Assembly: GCF_023920105.1 (NCBI RefSeq)
Contig: NZ_CP083693.1
Span: forward strand, 1,319,001 to 1,383,000
Length of the DNA stretch: 64,000 nt
Origin: Bartonella taylorii
GTDB lineage: Bacteria > Pseudomonadota > Alphaproteobacteria > Rhizobiales > Rhizobiaceae
Reading direction: 5' to 3'
Under the pieces are notes generated by a model that worked only from the letters and a program-made list of their open reading frames with translations, did no database searches and had not been told where the DNA came from. How positions within the stretch are numbered: the first letter of the stretch is position 1; every line of letters starts with the position of its first letter. Shown piece after piece: positions 17,668 through 25,549 of the stretch. Made by a program: the position numbers and the translations under genes.

Positions 17668-17973
17668 TCAACGCATTGAACGAAGCATGGCGTCACGTAA
17701 AATGGCGTTAATCCGCGTTTGATATCCTTTCCCTTGACTTTTAAGCCATGCTAGAACGTCTGAATCCACACGCACTGTTGTGACAGTTTTGGTCGGTTTA
17801 TAGAATGGATTGCGAACGGCGTTTTTCCAGAATGCATCATCTAGTGTTGGAATATCACTATGATCAATTGCACTGTCCGGCATTGCAGCCAGTTTATCAA
17901 CTTCAACTCTCTGTTTATCTGTCAAAGGTGATAAGTTACTTACATCAATTTCATAACGAACTTTCTTCTTCAT
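17668..17973 (-). CDS. brnA: BrnA antitoxin
   Basis: Antitoxin of a type II pair; it neutralises BrnT and represses the operon. The C-terminal ribbon-helix-helix DNA-binding part is seen in VTTVRVDSDVLAWLKSQGKG...RINAILRDAM, preceded by the family's SPLTDKQ...DIPTLDDAFWKNA segment. Length 101 residues is typical. It overlaps brnT by 23 bases, the normal toxin-first BrnTA order. Confidence 0.85.
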   Translation of the reverse strand: MKKKVRYEIDVSNLSPLTDKQRVEVDKLAAMPDSAIDHSDIPTLDDAFWKNAVRNPFYKPTKTVTTVRVDSDVLAWLKSQGKGYQTRINAILRDAMLRSMR

Positions 17974-18250
17974 AACGTTTCCTTTCTTTCGAGCTAGCTC
18001 GCCGCGCTGAAATAATACGGATTACTTCTATACCATCTTTATCATCATGGACAGTATGCGCTACGAGCAGCAGTAAAAAGCCATCCACAAGCCCTAAAGT
18101 TTGCCAACGATATTCCCCGTTTTCAATACGGTCTTGTTTAACCATGGCGAACGGATCTGCGAAAACACGAGCAGCAATTTCAAAACTTACACGGTACTTT
18201 CTAAGATTACTTTTTGCTTTAGTTTCATCCCATTCAAATCTTATTTTCAT
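17951..18250 (-). CDS. brnT: BrnT ribonuclease toxin
   Basis: Toxin with a RelE-like fold that cuts RNA and stops growth when unchecked by BrnA. Family features are the start FEWDETKAKSNLRKYRVSFE, then AARVFADPF, the GEYRWQTLGLVDGFLLLLVA core and the C-terminal RIISARRASSKERKRYEE segment. Length 99 residues, complete. A promoter with a palindrome between its boxes lies directly upstream (18256-18284). It is one of the few intact units in this end of the prophage remnant, as expected of an addiction module. Confidence 0.88.
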   Translation of the reverse strand: MKIRFEWDETKAKSNLRKYRVSFEIAARVFADPFAMVKQDRIENGEYRWQTLGLVDGFLLLLVAHTVHDDKDGIEVIRIISARRASSKERKRYEEESSL

Positions 18251-18255
18251 ATCTT

Positions 18256-18284
18256 ATGTTAATACATTTATATATGTATATCAA
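18256..18284 (-). promoter_or_regulatory. brnTA promoter with operator-like palindrome
   Basis: On the minus strand, -35 TTGATA (18279-18284) and -10 TAACAT (18256-18261) have a 17-base spacer. Within the spacer an inverted repeat ATACAT/ATGTAT (18262-18267 and 18274-18279) is well placed as the site where BrnA represses the operon. The brnT ATG follows the -10 by about 5 bases, so the mRNA may be leaderless. Confidence 0.45.
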
Positions 18285-18375
18285 GAGTTTTAAATGAACA
18301 CTGAACTATTTATGTTTTTTTGCATATTAAATATAATTTAATATGTTAAAAAACAATAATATCCTTTTGAAATAA

Positions 18376-18404
18376 TTGAAAAAATATGCAAATTATGCTA
18401 AGAT
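18376..18404 (+). promoter_or_regulatory. Promoter of the truncated ssb
   Basis: TTGAAA (18376-18381) and an extended -10 TGC-TAAGAT (hexamer 18399-18404) have a 17-base spacer, much like the rpoH promoter boxes. The gene starts at 18444. Function is inferred. Confidence 0.4.
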
Positions 18405-18443
18405 TTTGCATGTATAAATTGCAAATCTAATGGGGCTACAAAT

Positions 18444-18749
18444 ATGCTAAATAAAGTGACGTTAATCGGGCGCCTTGGTGCTGATCCCGAAAGCAAAACA
18501 ATGCCATCTGGTGGTGAGGTAGTCAACTTTCGTATGGCAACTTCTGAGAGCTACACAGATAAAAATACCCATCAAAAAGTAGAGAAAACAGAATGGCATT
18601 CCATTGTGGTTTTTAATCCACATTTGGCAAAAATTGCTCTTCAGCATCCCTGCAACACTTTGATTTATAAAGATAATTCACTGTTTTGCATATTGAATGA
18701 GAGACCCGAATATCCTAAGATTCTCTCATTTCAGACCTGTTTATTTTGA
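18444..18749 (+). pseudogene. ssb: Single-strand DNA-binding protein, truncated
   Basis: The first about 70 residues are a clear SSB OB-fold start (MLNKVTLIGRLGADPESKTM, then VVNFRMATSESY and TEWHSIVVFNPHLAKIALQ). After that the sequence becomes unrelated (HPCNTLIYKDN...) and stops at 101 residues. The rest of the OB fold and the acidic C-terminal tip, needed to bind partners, are missing. The integrase starts 76 bases further on, so a deletion joining ssb to the integrase region is the likely cause. Confidence 0.75.
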
Positions 18750-18825
18750 ATCAATCAAAACCATTCACTTGCACATAATAAGCGGGATGAGTGTGTGGAT
18801 AAAAATACTTAAGAAAGGAGTAAAA

Positions 18826-19993
18826 ATGGCTCTTATGAACCGTCTTAATGCAAGGGCTGTCGCAACATTGGGGGCTGGAAAATATAATGATGGTGCCGGC
18901 TTGCTTCTTCACAAGCGTAAAGATGGTGGTGCTCAATGGATTTTACGGTATACCATTCACGGACGCCGTCGCGAAATGGGCTTGGGTGCCTTGAGAGATG
19001 TCTCTTTAAAACAAGCCCGTGAATTAGCAACTGGGTGGCGTTCTGTTTTACGTGAGGGACGTGACCCCATTAAAGAACGTGAAAAACAAAAGCGTGAGGC
19101 AATAAGCAATCTCCATTATTTAAAAGACATTGCTTTAGATGCTTTTGAAAGCCGTAAAGCTGAATTAAAAGGAGATGGTAAAGCTGGGGATTGGTTTTTA
19201 CCTTTAAAACTTCATATTCTCCCCAAGTTAGGCTGTCTTCCCGTTTCAGAAATTACACAAAAAGAAATACGCAATACCCTTGCCCCTATTTGGCATACAA
19301 AAGCTGGAGCTGCTCGGACAGCATTGATGCGTCTCAAACTTTGTCTCAAACATGCGGCTGCCTTAGGTTTAGATGTTGATTTACAAGCAACAGAAAAAGC
19401 ACGCGCGCTCTTAGGAAAACAACGTCATAAGATCACTAATAGACCAGCAATGGATTGGAAAGATGTTCCAGCTTTTTATAAAACACTTTGCCAAACAACA
19501 AATCTCACACAACTGGCTTTGCGTTTGCTTATTTTGACAGGAGTTCGTACGCATTCCTTACGTCATATTCATAAGGATCAGGTTGATGGGAATATATGGA
19601 CTATACCTGCTGAGAATATGAAAGGAAGGCGTGATACGACAAAAGAATTTCGCGTACCCCTTTATCTTCAGAAGCGCTAAAAGTAATTGAACAAGCCAAT
19701 TATATCTCTAAAAGTGATTTCATTCTGTCTTTTTCCGGTCGGGCCCCCTTGCTGAGAATTGTATGTCAAAATATATGAAAAAAAATAAACTTGATGCCTG
19801 CCCCCATGGTTTTCGCTCTAGTCTACGCGATTGGCTTGCTGAAACAACCGATGCTCCTTATGAGGTCGCTGAAACTATTCTCAGTCATACGGTAGGAGGA
19901 CAAGTAGAGCGTGCCTATCGTCGTACTGACTATCTAGAACAGCGTCGTATCTATATGGATAAATGGGCGGCATATGTCACTGGTCAATCTTAA
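18826..19993 (+). pseudogene. Prophage integrase (tyrosine recombinase), two frameshifts
   Basis: P4-type site-specific recombinase. The ATG at 18826 has AAAGGAG 5 bases upstream. An arm-type N-terminal domain (LNARAVATLGAGKYNDGAGL, WILRYTIHGRRREMGLGALR), a core-binding domain and the catalytic domain are recognisable: Arg in LTGVRTHSLRHIH, His/Arg in PHGFRSSLRDWLA and the Tyr in ERAYRRTDYLEQRR. The frame shifts near 19661 (joining VPL to SSEALKVIEQANYISKSD) and again at the C-run 19744-19748 (joining SGRAP to ENCMSKYM). The catalytic residues therefore lie on separate frames, and the enzyme is probably dead. It marks the right end of the prophage remnant. Confidence 0.85.
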
Positions 19994-19996
19994 CAG

Positions 19997-20015
19997 ATGG
20001 GGTGCATAACCCCAT
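19997..20015. terminator. Hairpin after the integrase
   Basis: ATGGGGT (19997-20003) pairs with ACCCCAT (20009-20015) around a 5-base loop, just after the integrase stop. There is no T-run, so termination is uncertain. Confidence 0.35.
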
Positions 20016-20090
20016 GATATGTGGATAACTTTAGCTCTCTGTTCTCTCATATCATCTCAATAAGATTCATAAATTATCACATCAGAAAAA

Positions 20091-20116
20091 CTATAATAAA
20101 ACACTGTTTTTTATAG
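20091..20116. promoter_or_regulatory. Hairpin in the leader of the second AlpA-like gene
   Basis: CTATAA-T-AAAAC (20091-20102) can pair with GTTTTTTATAG (20106-20116), giving 11 pairs with one bulged base and a 3-base loop. It lies in a 200-base non-coding stretch before a small HTH gene. This is the arrangement described for the Brt RNA / trp gene pairs of Bartonella, but sequence identity with those could not be checked. Confidence 0.3.
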
Positions 20117-20199
20117 ACTAAATACCTTTCATATGATGTAAAATATGGTTAATAAATAGTTATGATTTGTTCTCATTTTTTGATAGAAAGGATTTTAGT

Positions 20200-20400
20200 A
20201 TGACAGAAAATGATATTCTTTTGACAGACCGTGAAAGTGCAAAATTGCTTCATATGAGTGTTTCGACATTCCGCCGTCATGTGACCAATGGATCTCTCCC
20301 GAAACCTTTAAAATTTGGTTTTTTATCGCGTTGGTTACAATCGGATCTTATCAATGTCATCGAGCAAGCGAAACAGCAACGTTATAACGACGCGGCATAA
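20200..20400 (+). CDS. AlpA-like small HTH regulator
   Basis: A 66-residue helix-turn-helix protein (LLTDRESAKLLHMSVSTFRR, then NGSLPKPLKFGFLSRW) of the AlpA/MerR-like type. The ATG at 20200 has AAGGA 7 bases upstream, so the frame upstream of it is not used. It lies between the dead integrase and the fhaB cassette array, transcribed toward the array. A weak hairpin (about 20409-20433) follows the stop. It could be an island regulator or one of the small HTH genes that in Bartonella follow regulatory RNAs; context cannot decide. Confidence 0.65.
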   Translation: MTENDILLTDRESAKLLHMSVSTFRRHVTNGSLPKPLKFGFLSRWLQSDLINVIEQAKQQRYNDAA

Positions 20401-20548
20401 AAAGAAAACCTTGTTACGTAAAGACGAACAAGGCTTTCTCAAGCTCATCAACCTAGAGATAACAAAATCCGTCTTGTATCGCAACCTGGTTATAGGATTA
20501 CTAAGTACATTCTACGCCATATTGCTTTACATACAATATTGAGATGTT

Positions 20549-20608
20549 GGATTGAGAAAACAATCCCGCCATTCCAAACAAAGGCAAGGAGGGCGGATTG
20601 TTGATCAT
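20549..20608 (-). pseudogene. Remnant of a sixth toxin-tail cassette
   Basis: From an ATG at 20608 the minus strand reads MINNPPSLPLFGMAGLFSQS, the same leader stub that opens the four orphan toxin-tail genes upstream, and then homology ends. It is about 20 codons left of a further cassette and marks the distal edge of the array, 16 bases after the last lipoprotein gene. Confidence 0.6.
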
Positions 20609-20623
20609 CACAAACAGCAAAAC

Positions 20624-21028
20624 TTAAGGCTGGCATTCAAGTGCATTTTTATATTTTTTACAAAAAGGGCTATTTAAGCGCTTCTTGACACTTCGTTGAG
20701 GAATGACCGCGCCAGGCTGACAAATGGGAAGGTTTTCCTCTTTAAAAGTGTAACACCACCCTCCCTCATGTTCGTTTTTATAGCGGAATCCCGCTTGAAT
20801 CATGCACGCATGAACTGTTGCCTGTGCATTGATACTCTGCTCTCTACTTTCTGGATCGACATCATAAGGCGTTGGCATTCCACATTCTAACAACGCTTTT
20901 CCTACCTCAGTAAAGTCTGCTCCTGGCTTCTCCCACATATATATGTACCCCGGAGAAGGCTTAAAAAAATTACATCCAGCTATAATGAACAAAACTATTC
21001 CACTTAATAATTTCAAGATTTGTTTCAT
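20624..21028 (-). CDS. Lipoprotein, putative immunity protein (cassette 5)
   Basis: A 134-residue lipoprotein: basic start, hydrophobic stretch and lipobox IIAGC, with Asn after the lipidated Cys. The mature part has the family pattern YMWEKPGAD, KALLECGMPTP, HACMIQAGFRY, WCYTFKEENLPICQPGAVIP and QRSVKKRLNSPFCK, with six or more conserved cysteines that probably form disulfides. The ATG overlaps the stop of the preceding toxin tail by 4 bases. I infer it protects against that tail at the envelope. That toxin is broken by an amber codon while this gene is intact. Confidence 0.75.
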   Translation of the reverse strand: MKQILKLLSGIVLFIIAGCNFFKPSPGYIYMWEKPGADFTEVGKALLECGMPTPYDVDPESREQSINAQATVHACMIQAGFRYKNEHEGGWCYTFKEENLPICQPGAVIPQRSVKKRLNSPFCKKYKNALECQP

Positions 21029-21789
21029 TTTTTCCTCCCTGATTTATTTGAATCAATTTGTATACGGTGAGGTGAACCATAAGCCTTTTGGCATCTTTTC
21101 CCAGCGTTACCATAACAAGCATGAGGGCTAGGATAACTCCATATTATTTTCCCTGCTTCTTTCCAAGGACCACTACCAGGGGGTCTCTTATAAAAAGTAG
21201 TGGGATTTTGGCCAAACACTACACCTACAAAGTCATCTGCGTGATTTTCCAAGCCAATATGGGTTTGGTGGCCATCACTTACATAATCTAACGTATTTGC
21301 CATAATTTGAATATTAAAAGCCGGTCCAAAGGTATCAATTTTTGTTTTGTATCCTATACCGTGGATGCCATGCTTTTCAAAGTCACGCATTCCATTACCC
21401 ACTGTCAGACTACCACGGCTATGCGCATCAACAATCGCTCCTGTATTGCCATAGAGATACATAAAATCCTGAAACTTCTTTGTCGAATTACTCAGCCCCC
21501 CAAAGTTGCCTTCTAGAAACTTCTGATAAAAAGCTACCCCGAGCTCTACTTCCCATGAATTAGCTTTTGGAAAGACTGTAAAATACAGGGGTTCATGTTC
21601 ATTATCAGCCAACTGAACCGCATTACGGGCTGCCTCATCGGGTGAGGTAAAAATACCATTATAGAACATACGCCTGTTGCCATCTGAGCCTGCTTGCAAA
21701 TGCTACTTTTCTTCATCCGTTAAATAATGTGATTGAGGAAACAATCCCGCCATTCCAAACGAAGGCAAGGATGAGGGATTGTTGATCAT
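21025..21789 (-). pseudogene. Orphan CdiA/FhaB toxin tail (cassette 4), amber codon
   Basis: From the ATG at 21789 the frame reads MINNPSSLPSFGMAGLFPQS then HYLTDEEK, a TAG at 21703-21705, and HLQAGSDGNRRMFYNG onward to the stop at 21025. The other cassettes have Lys at the stop position, so AAG to TAG is the simplest change. The rest of the tail is intact, with DAHSRGSLTVGNG and a Cys-Tyr-Gly end motif (PHACYG). It has diverged from its sisters in the last third (HADDFVGVVFGQNPTTFY, WKEAGKIIWSYPS). An internal start after the stop might give a 224-residue product without the leader stub. Confidence 0.7.
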
Positions 21790-21804
21790 CACAAACAGCA
21801 AGAC

Positions 21805-22212
21805 TTAAGGCTGGCATTTGCGACTATTTTTATACTGTTTACAAAACGGGCTATTTAAGCGCTTCTTGACACTTCGTTGTGGAATAACAGCGCCTGGACG
21901 ACAAATGGGGAGGTTTTCCTCTTTAAAAGTATAACACCAGTTACCTCTCCCTTTATAATGGAATCCTGCTTGGATCATACAAGCATGAATTGTTGCCCAT
22001 CCATTATTGCTTACCTCTCTATTTTCTGAATCAAGATCATTAGGACTCGGCATACCACATTCCAACAGAGCTTTTCCTATCTCAGTAAAATCTGCTCCTG
22101 GCTTCTCCCACCAATATACCTCACCTGGAGGAGACTTATCGATGTTTTCAATATCACATCCAGTGATACTTAACAGGACTATCCCACTTAATAATTTTAA
22201 GATTTGTTTCAT
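21805..22212 (-). CDS. Lipoprotein, putative immunity protein (cassette 4)
   Basis: A 135-residue lipoprotein with lipobox LLSITGC followed by Asp. Mature features are YWWEKPGADFTEIGKALLEC, HACMIQAGFHYKGRGNWCYT, ENLPICRPGAVIPQRSVKK and FCKQYKN. Its ATG overlaps the stop of the frameshifted tail of cassette 3 by 4 bases. Relative to cassette 5 the stretch after the lipobox and the end differ, as expected if each lipoprotein matches its own tail. The Asp after Cys is an inner-membrane retention signal in E. coli; whether this holds in Bartonella is unknown. Confidence 0.75.
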   Translation of the reverse strand: MKQILKLLSGIVLLSITGCDIENIDKSPPGEVYWWEKPGADFTEIGKALLECGMPSPNDLDSENREVSNNGWATIHACMIQAGFHYKGRGNWCYTFKEENLPICRPGAVIPQRSVKKRLNSPFCKQYKNSRKCQP

Positions 22213-23050
22213 TTTTTCTTCCTTGAATAACCTAAATAATCTAAAATTGCATCAGATGAATAAATTGTTGCAGTATGAGGTGTTCCATAGCGCCCAATAC
22301 ATTCTTTACTTGCATTACCATAACAATTATGCGTGCTAGCATCATAGCCCAATAGTGCTCTCCCTTGTTCTATTATTGGAATTGCTGGTGGAAATAATAC
22401 ATAGGGAAACTTCAAGGGTACCTTATAAAAAGTAGGCAGATTGTGACCAATGCTTATACCAACGGGGTCAAGTAGATGGTTTTGTAAGTAAATATGATCT
22501 TTTTTGCCATCGCTCACATAATATAGCGCATTCGCTACCGATATAGCGTTATCAGCTGGTCCAAAAAAACGGATATCTGTTTTATACCCTATACCGTGGA
22601 TGCCATGCTTTGCAAAGTCACGCATTCCATTACCCACTGTCAAACTACCACGGCTATGCGCATCAACAATCGCCCCTGTATTGCCATAACGATACATAAA
22701 ATCCTGAAACTTCTTTGTCGAATTACTCACCCCCCAAAATTACCTTCCAGAAAATCCTGATAAAAAGCTACCCCGAGCTCTACTTCCCATGAATCAGCTT
22801 TTGGAAAAGCTGTAAAATAAAATGGCTCATGCTCATTATCAACTAACTGAACCGCATAACGGGCTGCGTCATCTGGTGTGTTAAAAATACCATTGTAAAA
22901 CATACGCCTGTTACCATCAGAACCTGCGTGTAAATACTTCTCTTCCTCAGGTGTTAAATAATGCAATTGAGGAAACAATCCCACCATTCCAAGTGAAGGC
23001 AAGGAGGGGGATTGTTGATCATCACCAATAGAAAAACTTAAGGCTGGCAT
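22209..23050 (-). pseudogene. Orphan CdiA/FhaB toxin tail (cassette 3), frameshift in G-run
   Basis: The first part runs from the ATG at 23050 through SLGMVGLFPQLHYLTPEEEK to DFLEGNFGG and a TGA at 22727-22729. One base away the frame continues SNSTKKFQDFMYRYGN with DAHSRGSLTVGNG and HNCYGNASKEC to the stop at 22209. The shift lies at a run of six G on the minus strand (22730-22735). Cassette 4 has six G followed by CTG at this place, so one base was lost here. Only the second part holds the hydrolase-like motif. The start overlaps the end of the preceding lipoprotein gene. Confidence 0.8.
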
Positions 23051-23457
23051 TCATCCGCGTTTTTATACCTTTTACAAAACGGGCTGTTTAAGCGCTTTTC
23101 GACACTTCTCTGTGGGATGACAGCACCAAGCTGACAAATGGGAAGGTTTTCTTCTCTAAATGTATAACACCAGTTTCCTCTCCCTTTATAATGGAATCCT
23201 GCTTGAACCATGCAAGCATAAATTGTTGCATCCTCATTAACACTAAGCTTTCTATTTTCTGAATCAGCATCAATAAGGCTCGGCATTCCACATTCTAAGA
23301 GGGCTTTTCCTACCTCAGTAGAATCTGCACCTGCCTTCTCCCACATACTCACGTACTCTGGAGGACTGCTGTCAATTTTTGATATGTCACATCCAGTCAC
23401 ACTTAATAAAACTATCCCACTCAATAATTTTAAAATTTGTCTCATTTTTTCTTCCAT
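23038..23457 (-). CDS. Lipoprotein, putative immunity protein (cassette 3)
   Basis: A 139-residue lipoprotein with lipobox LLSVTGC followed by Asp. It shares YVSMWEKAGADSTEVGKALL, ACMVQAGFHYKGRGNWCYTF, ENLPICQLGAVIPQRS and NSPFCKRYKNADEC with the others. The reading frame overlaps the stop of the cassette 2 tail by 16 bases, so the first ATG may be MRQILKLL, five codons in. Intact. Function as an immunity protein is inferred from pairing and from lipidation. Confidence 0.75.
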   Translation of the reverse strand: MEEKMRQILKLLSGIVLLSVTGCDISKIDSSPPEYVSMWEKAGADSTEVGKALLECGMPSLIDADSENRKLSVNEDATIYACMVQAGFHYKGRGNWCYTFREENLPICQLGAVIPQRSVEKRLNSPFCKRYKNADECQP

Positions 23458-24302
23458 AAATGATCTAAAGTCGAATAAATTGAATGAATTTGTTTAGTAG
23501 GAGATGTTCCATAATTAGTTTTACACGCTTTACTTGCATCACCATAACAATTATGGGGACTAGGATCATAACCGCCTAACGCCCTCCCTCCCTCTATCAA
23601 TGGAGAGGTTGCTGTAGTCAATAAACTGTTTCCTACAAACAGCGTCATATATAAAGGATTTTTTATACCTTTCTCCAAAAGTGAAACATCTAGATTTAAA
23701 GGTACTTTATAAAAAGTAGGTGCATTGTAACCAAACAAAGTACTAATAGGGTCAAATGCATGGCTTTGTAAGTAAACATGATCATTTTTGCCATCGCTTA
23801 CGACATATAATGCATTCGCTATCGATTGAGCATGATCCGCTGGTCCATAAAGATAAATATCTGTTTTTTCTGCTATACCGTGGATGCCGCGCTTTTCAAA
23901 GTCACGTAGTCCATTGCCTACTGTTAAGCTACCACGACTATGCGCACTAACAATCGCCCCATCATTACCATAACGAGAGGCAAAATCTTGGAATTTCTTG
24001 GTCGAATTACTCCATCCCCCAAAATACTCATAAATTGCTACCCCGAACTCTACTAGCTTATCTTTAGCTTGGGGGTGGTAGGTAAAATAAAGGGGTTCAT
24101 GCGCATTATCAGCCAACTGAACCGCATTACGGGCTGCCTCATCTGGTGTGTTAAAAATACCATTATAGAACATACGCCTGTTGCCATCAGAACCTGCGTG
24201 TAAATGCTTTTCTTCTTCAGGTGTTAAATAATGCAATTGAGGAAACAATCCCGCCATTCCAAGCGAAAGCAAAGATGAGGGATTGTTGACCATCACAAGC
24301 AA
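23442..24302 (-). CDS. Orphan CdiA/FhaB toxin tail (cassette 2), intact
   Basis: A 286-residue tail without secretion signal. The stub NNPSSLLSLGMAGLFPQL leads into HYLTPEEEKHLHAGSDGNRR, then IVSAHSRGSLTVGNGLRDFE with the putative serine nucleophile, HAFDPISTLFGYNAPTFYKV and SPHNCYGDASKACKTNYG. It is the most divergent copy, lacking a few residues before the STKKFQDF segment and having extra residues near the end. The start is TTG or an internal ATG. Without the FhaB body it cannot be exported on its own; it may serve as a donor for recombination, or be silent. Confidence 0.75.
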   Translation of the reverse strand: MLVMVNNPSSLLSLGMAGLFPQLHYLTPEEEKHLHAGSDGNRRMFYNGIFNTPDEAARNAVQLADNAHEPLYFTYHPQAKDKLVEFGVAIYEYFGGWSNSTKKFQDFASRYGNDGAIVSAHSRGSLTVGNGLRDFEKRGIHGIAEKTDIYLYGPADHAQSIANALYVVSDGKNDHVYLQSHAFDPISTLFGYNAPTFYKVPLNLDVSLLEKGIKNPLYMTLFVGNSLLTTATSPLIEGGRALGGYDPSPHNCYGDASKACKTNYGTSPTKQIHSIYSTLDHLWKKK

Positions 24303-24305
24303 GAC

Positions 24306-24737
24306 TTAAGGTTTGCATTCAGGTTGTACTGGACTTTTTTTACAATAAGGGCTATTCAAGCGCTTCTTGACACTTCGTTGAGGAATGACAGCCCCTGGCT
24401 GACAGATGGGGAGGTTTTCCTCTTTAAAAGTATAACACCATCCCCCCGCCCTCGACACCGCTTTATCTTTATAGCGAAACCCTGCTTGAATCATACATGC
24501 ATAAATTGTTGCTTTCGCATTGATACTCACCTCTCTATTTTCTGAGTCCTCATCATAAGGTGTTGGCATGCCACATTCTAACAATGCTTTTTTTACCTCA
24601 AGCTTATCTGCACCTAATTTCTCCCACATGTATATGTATCCTGGAGGAGGCGCGAAAAACCCCTCACATCCAGCAGGTATACTTAACAAAATCATTGCAC
24701 TCAATAGTTTAAACAGTGTGTTCATTTTTTCCTCCAT
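24306..24737 (-). CDS. Lipoprotein, putative immunity protein (cassette 2)
   Basis: A 143-residue lipoprotein, lipobox IPAGC followed by Glu. Shared features are YMWEKLGADKLEVKKALLEC, ACMIQAGFRYKDKAVSRAGG, WCYTFKEENLPICQPG and NSPYCKKSPVQPEC. It overlaps the tail of cassette 1 by 16 bases; the ATG of MNTLFKLL is an alternative start, five codons in. Its C-terminus (KSPVQPECKP) matches that of the fhaB-linked lipoprotein rather than its other neighbours, a sign of past recombination in the array. Confidence 0.75.
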   Translation of the reverse strand: MEEKMNTLFKLLSAMILLSIPAGCEGFFAPPPGYIYMWEKLGADKLEVKKALLECGMPTPYDEDSENREVSINAKATIYACMIQAGFRYKDKAVSRAGGWCYTFKEENLPICQPGAVIPQRSVKKRLNSPYCKKSPVQPECKP

Positions 24738-25546
24738 AAATAACCTAAATAATCTAAAATTGCATAAGGTGAATAAATTGCTATAGTATGAGGTGTTCCA
24801 TAGCGCGATTTACATGCATCACCCGCATTACCATAGCAATTATGGGTGCTAGGGTAAGAGCCTAATAGCGCTCCCCCTACCTCTCTCATTGGAATTGCTG
24901 CTGGAAATAATACATAGGGGAACTCCAAGGGTACCTTATAAAAAGTAGGCAGATTGTGACCAATGCTTATACCAACGGGGTCAAATAGATGGTTTTGTAA
25001 GTAAATATGATCTTTTTTGCCATCGCTTACGAAATATACCGTATTTGCCATAGATGCAGCGTTATCAGCTGGTCCCAAAAAACGGATATCTGTTTTGTAC
25101 CCTATACCGTGGATGCCGTGCTTTTCAAAGTCACGCATTCCATTACCCACTGTCAGACTACCACGGCTATGCGCATCAACAATCGCTCCTGTGTTGCCAT
25201 AACGATACATAAAATCCTGAAACTTCTTTGTCGAATTACTCAGCCCCCAAAAATTACCTTCCAGAAAATCCTGATAAAAAGCTACCCCGAGCTCTACTTC
25301 CCATGAATCAGCTTTTGGAAAAGCTGTAAAATAAAATGGCTCATGCTCATTATCCGCCAACTGTACTGCATAACGGGCTGCCTCATCTGGTGTGGTAAAA
25401 ATACCATTATAGAACATACGCCTGTTGCCATCAGAACCTGCGTGTAAATGCTTTTCTTCTTCAGGCGTTAAATAATGTGATTGAGGAAACAATTCCGCCA
25501 TTCCAAGCGAAAGCAAAAAGGGGATTGTTTCCATCACCAGCAGCAA
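24722..25546 (-). CDS. Orphan CdiA/FhaB toxin tail (cassette 1), intact
   Basis: A 274-residue tail closely similar to the end of FhaB itself. After a stub (SLGMAELFPQSHYLTPEEEK) come AGSDGNRRMFYNGIFTTPDE, NFWGLSNSTKKFQDF, IVDAHSRGSLTVGNGMRDFE, FLGPADNAASMANTVYFVSD, DPVGISIGHNLPTFYKVP and THNCYGNAGDACKSRYG. It begins 3 bases after the lipoprotein gene that follows fhaB. No signal peptide. The same hydrolase-like reading applies as for the FhaB tail. It is the best candidate to replace the FhaB tail by recombination because of its high similarity. Confidence 0.78.
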   Translation of the reverse strand: MLLVMETIPFLLSLGMAELFPQSHYLTPEEEKHLHAGSDGNRRMFYNGIFTTPDEAARYAVQLADNEHEPFYFTAFPKADSWEVELGVAFYQDFLEGNFWGLSNSTKKFQDFMYRYGNTGAIVDAHSRGSLTVGNGMRDFEKHGIHGIGYKTDIRFLGPADNAASMANTVYFVSDGKKDHIYLQNHLFDPVGISIGHNLPTFYKVPLEFPYVLFPAAIPMREVGGALLGSYPSTHNCYGNAGDACKSRYGTPHTIAIYSPYAILDYLGYLWRKK

Positions 25547-25549
25547 GGA

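Noticed and set aside
19990..20200. Second copy of the tRNA-Phe 3' end as right attachment site
   Set aside because: No match to the last 20 bases of the tRNA was seen near the integrase.
20315..20542. Seventy-five-codon frame with a hydrophobic end after the AlpA-like gene
   Set aside because: It overlaps the AlpA-like gene in another frame, has no ribosome site, and its hydrophobic end may be chance in AT-rich DNA.
22730..22735. G-run in the toxin tails as a phase-variation switch
   Set aside because: Six G is short for slipped-strand switching, and intact copies have the run interrupted; a one-off loss is simpler.
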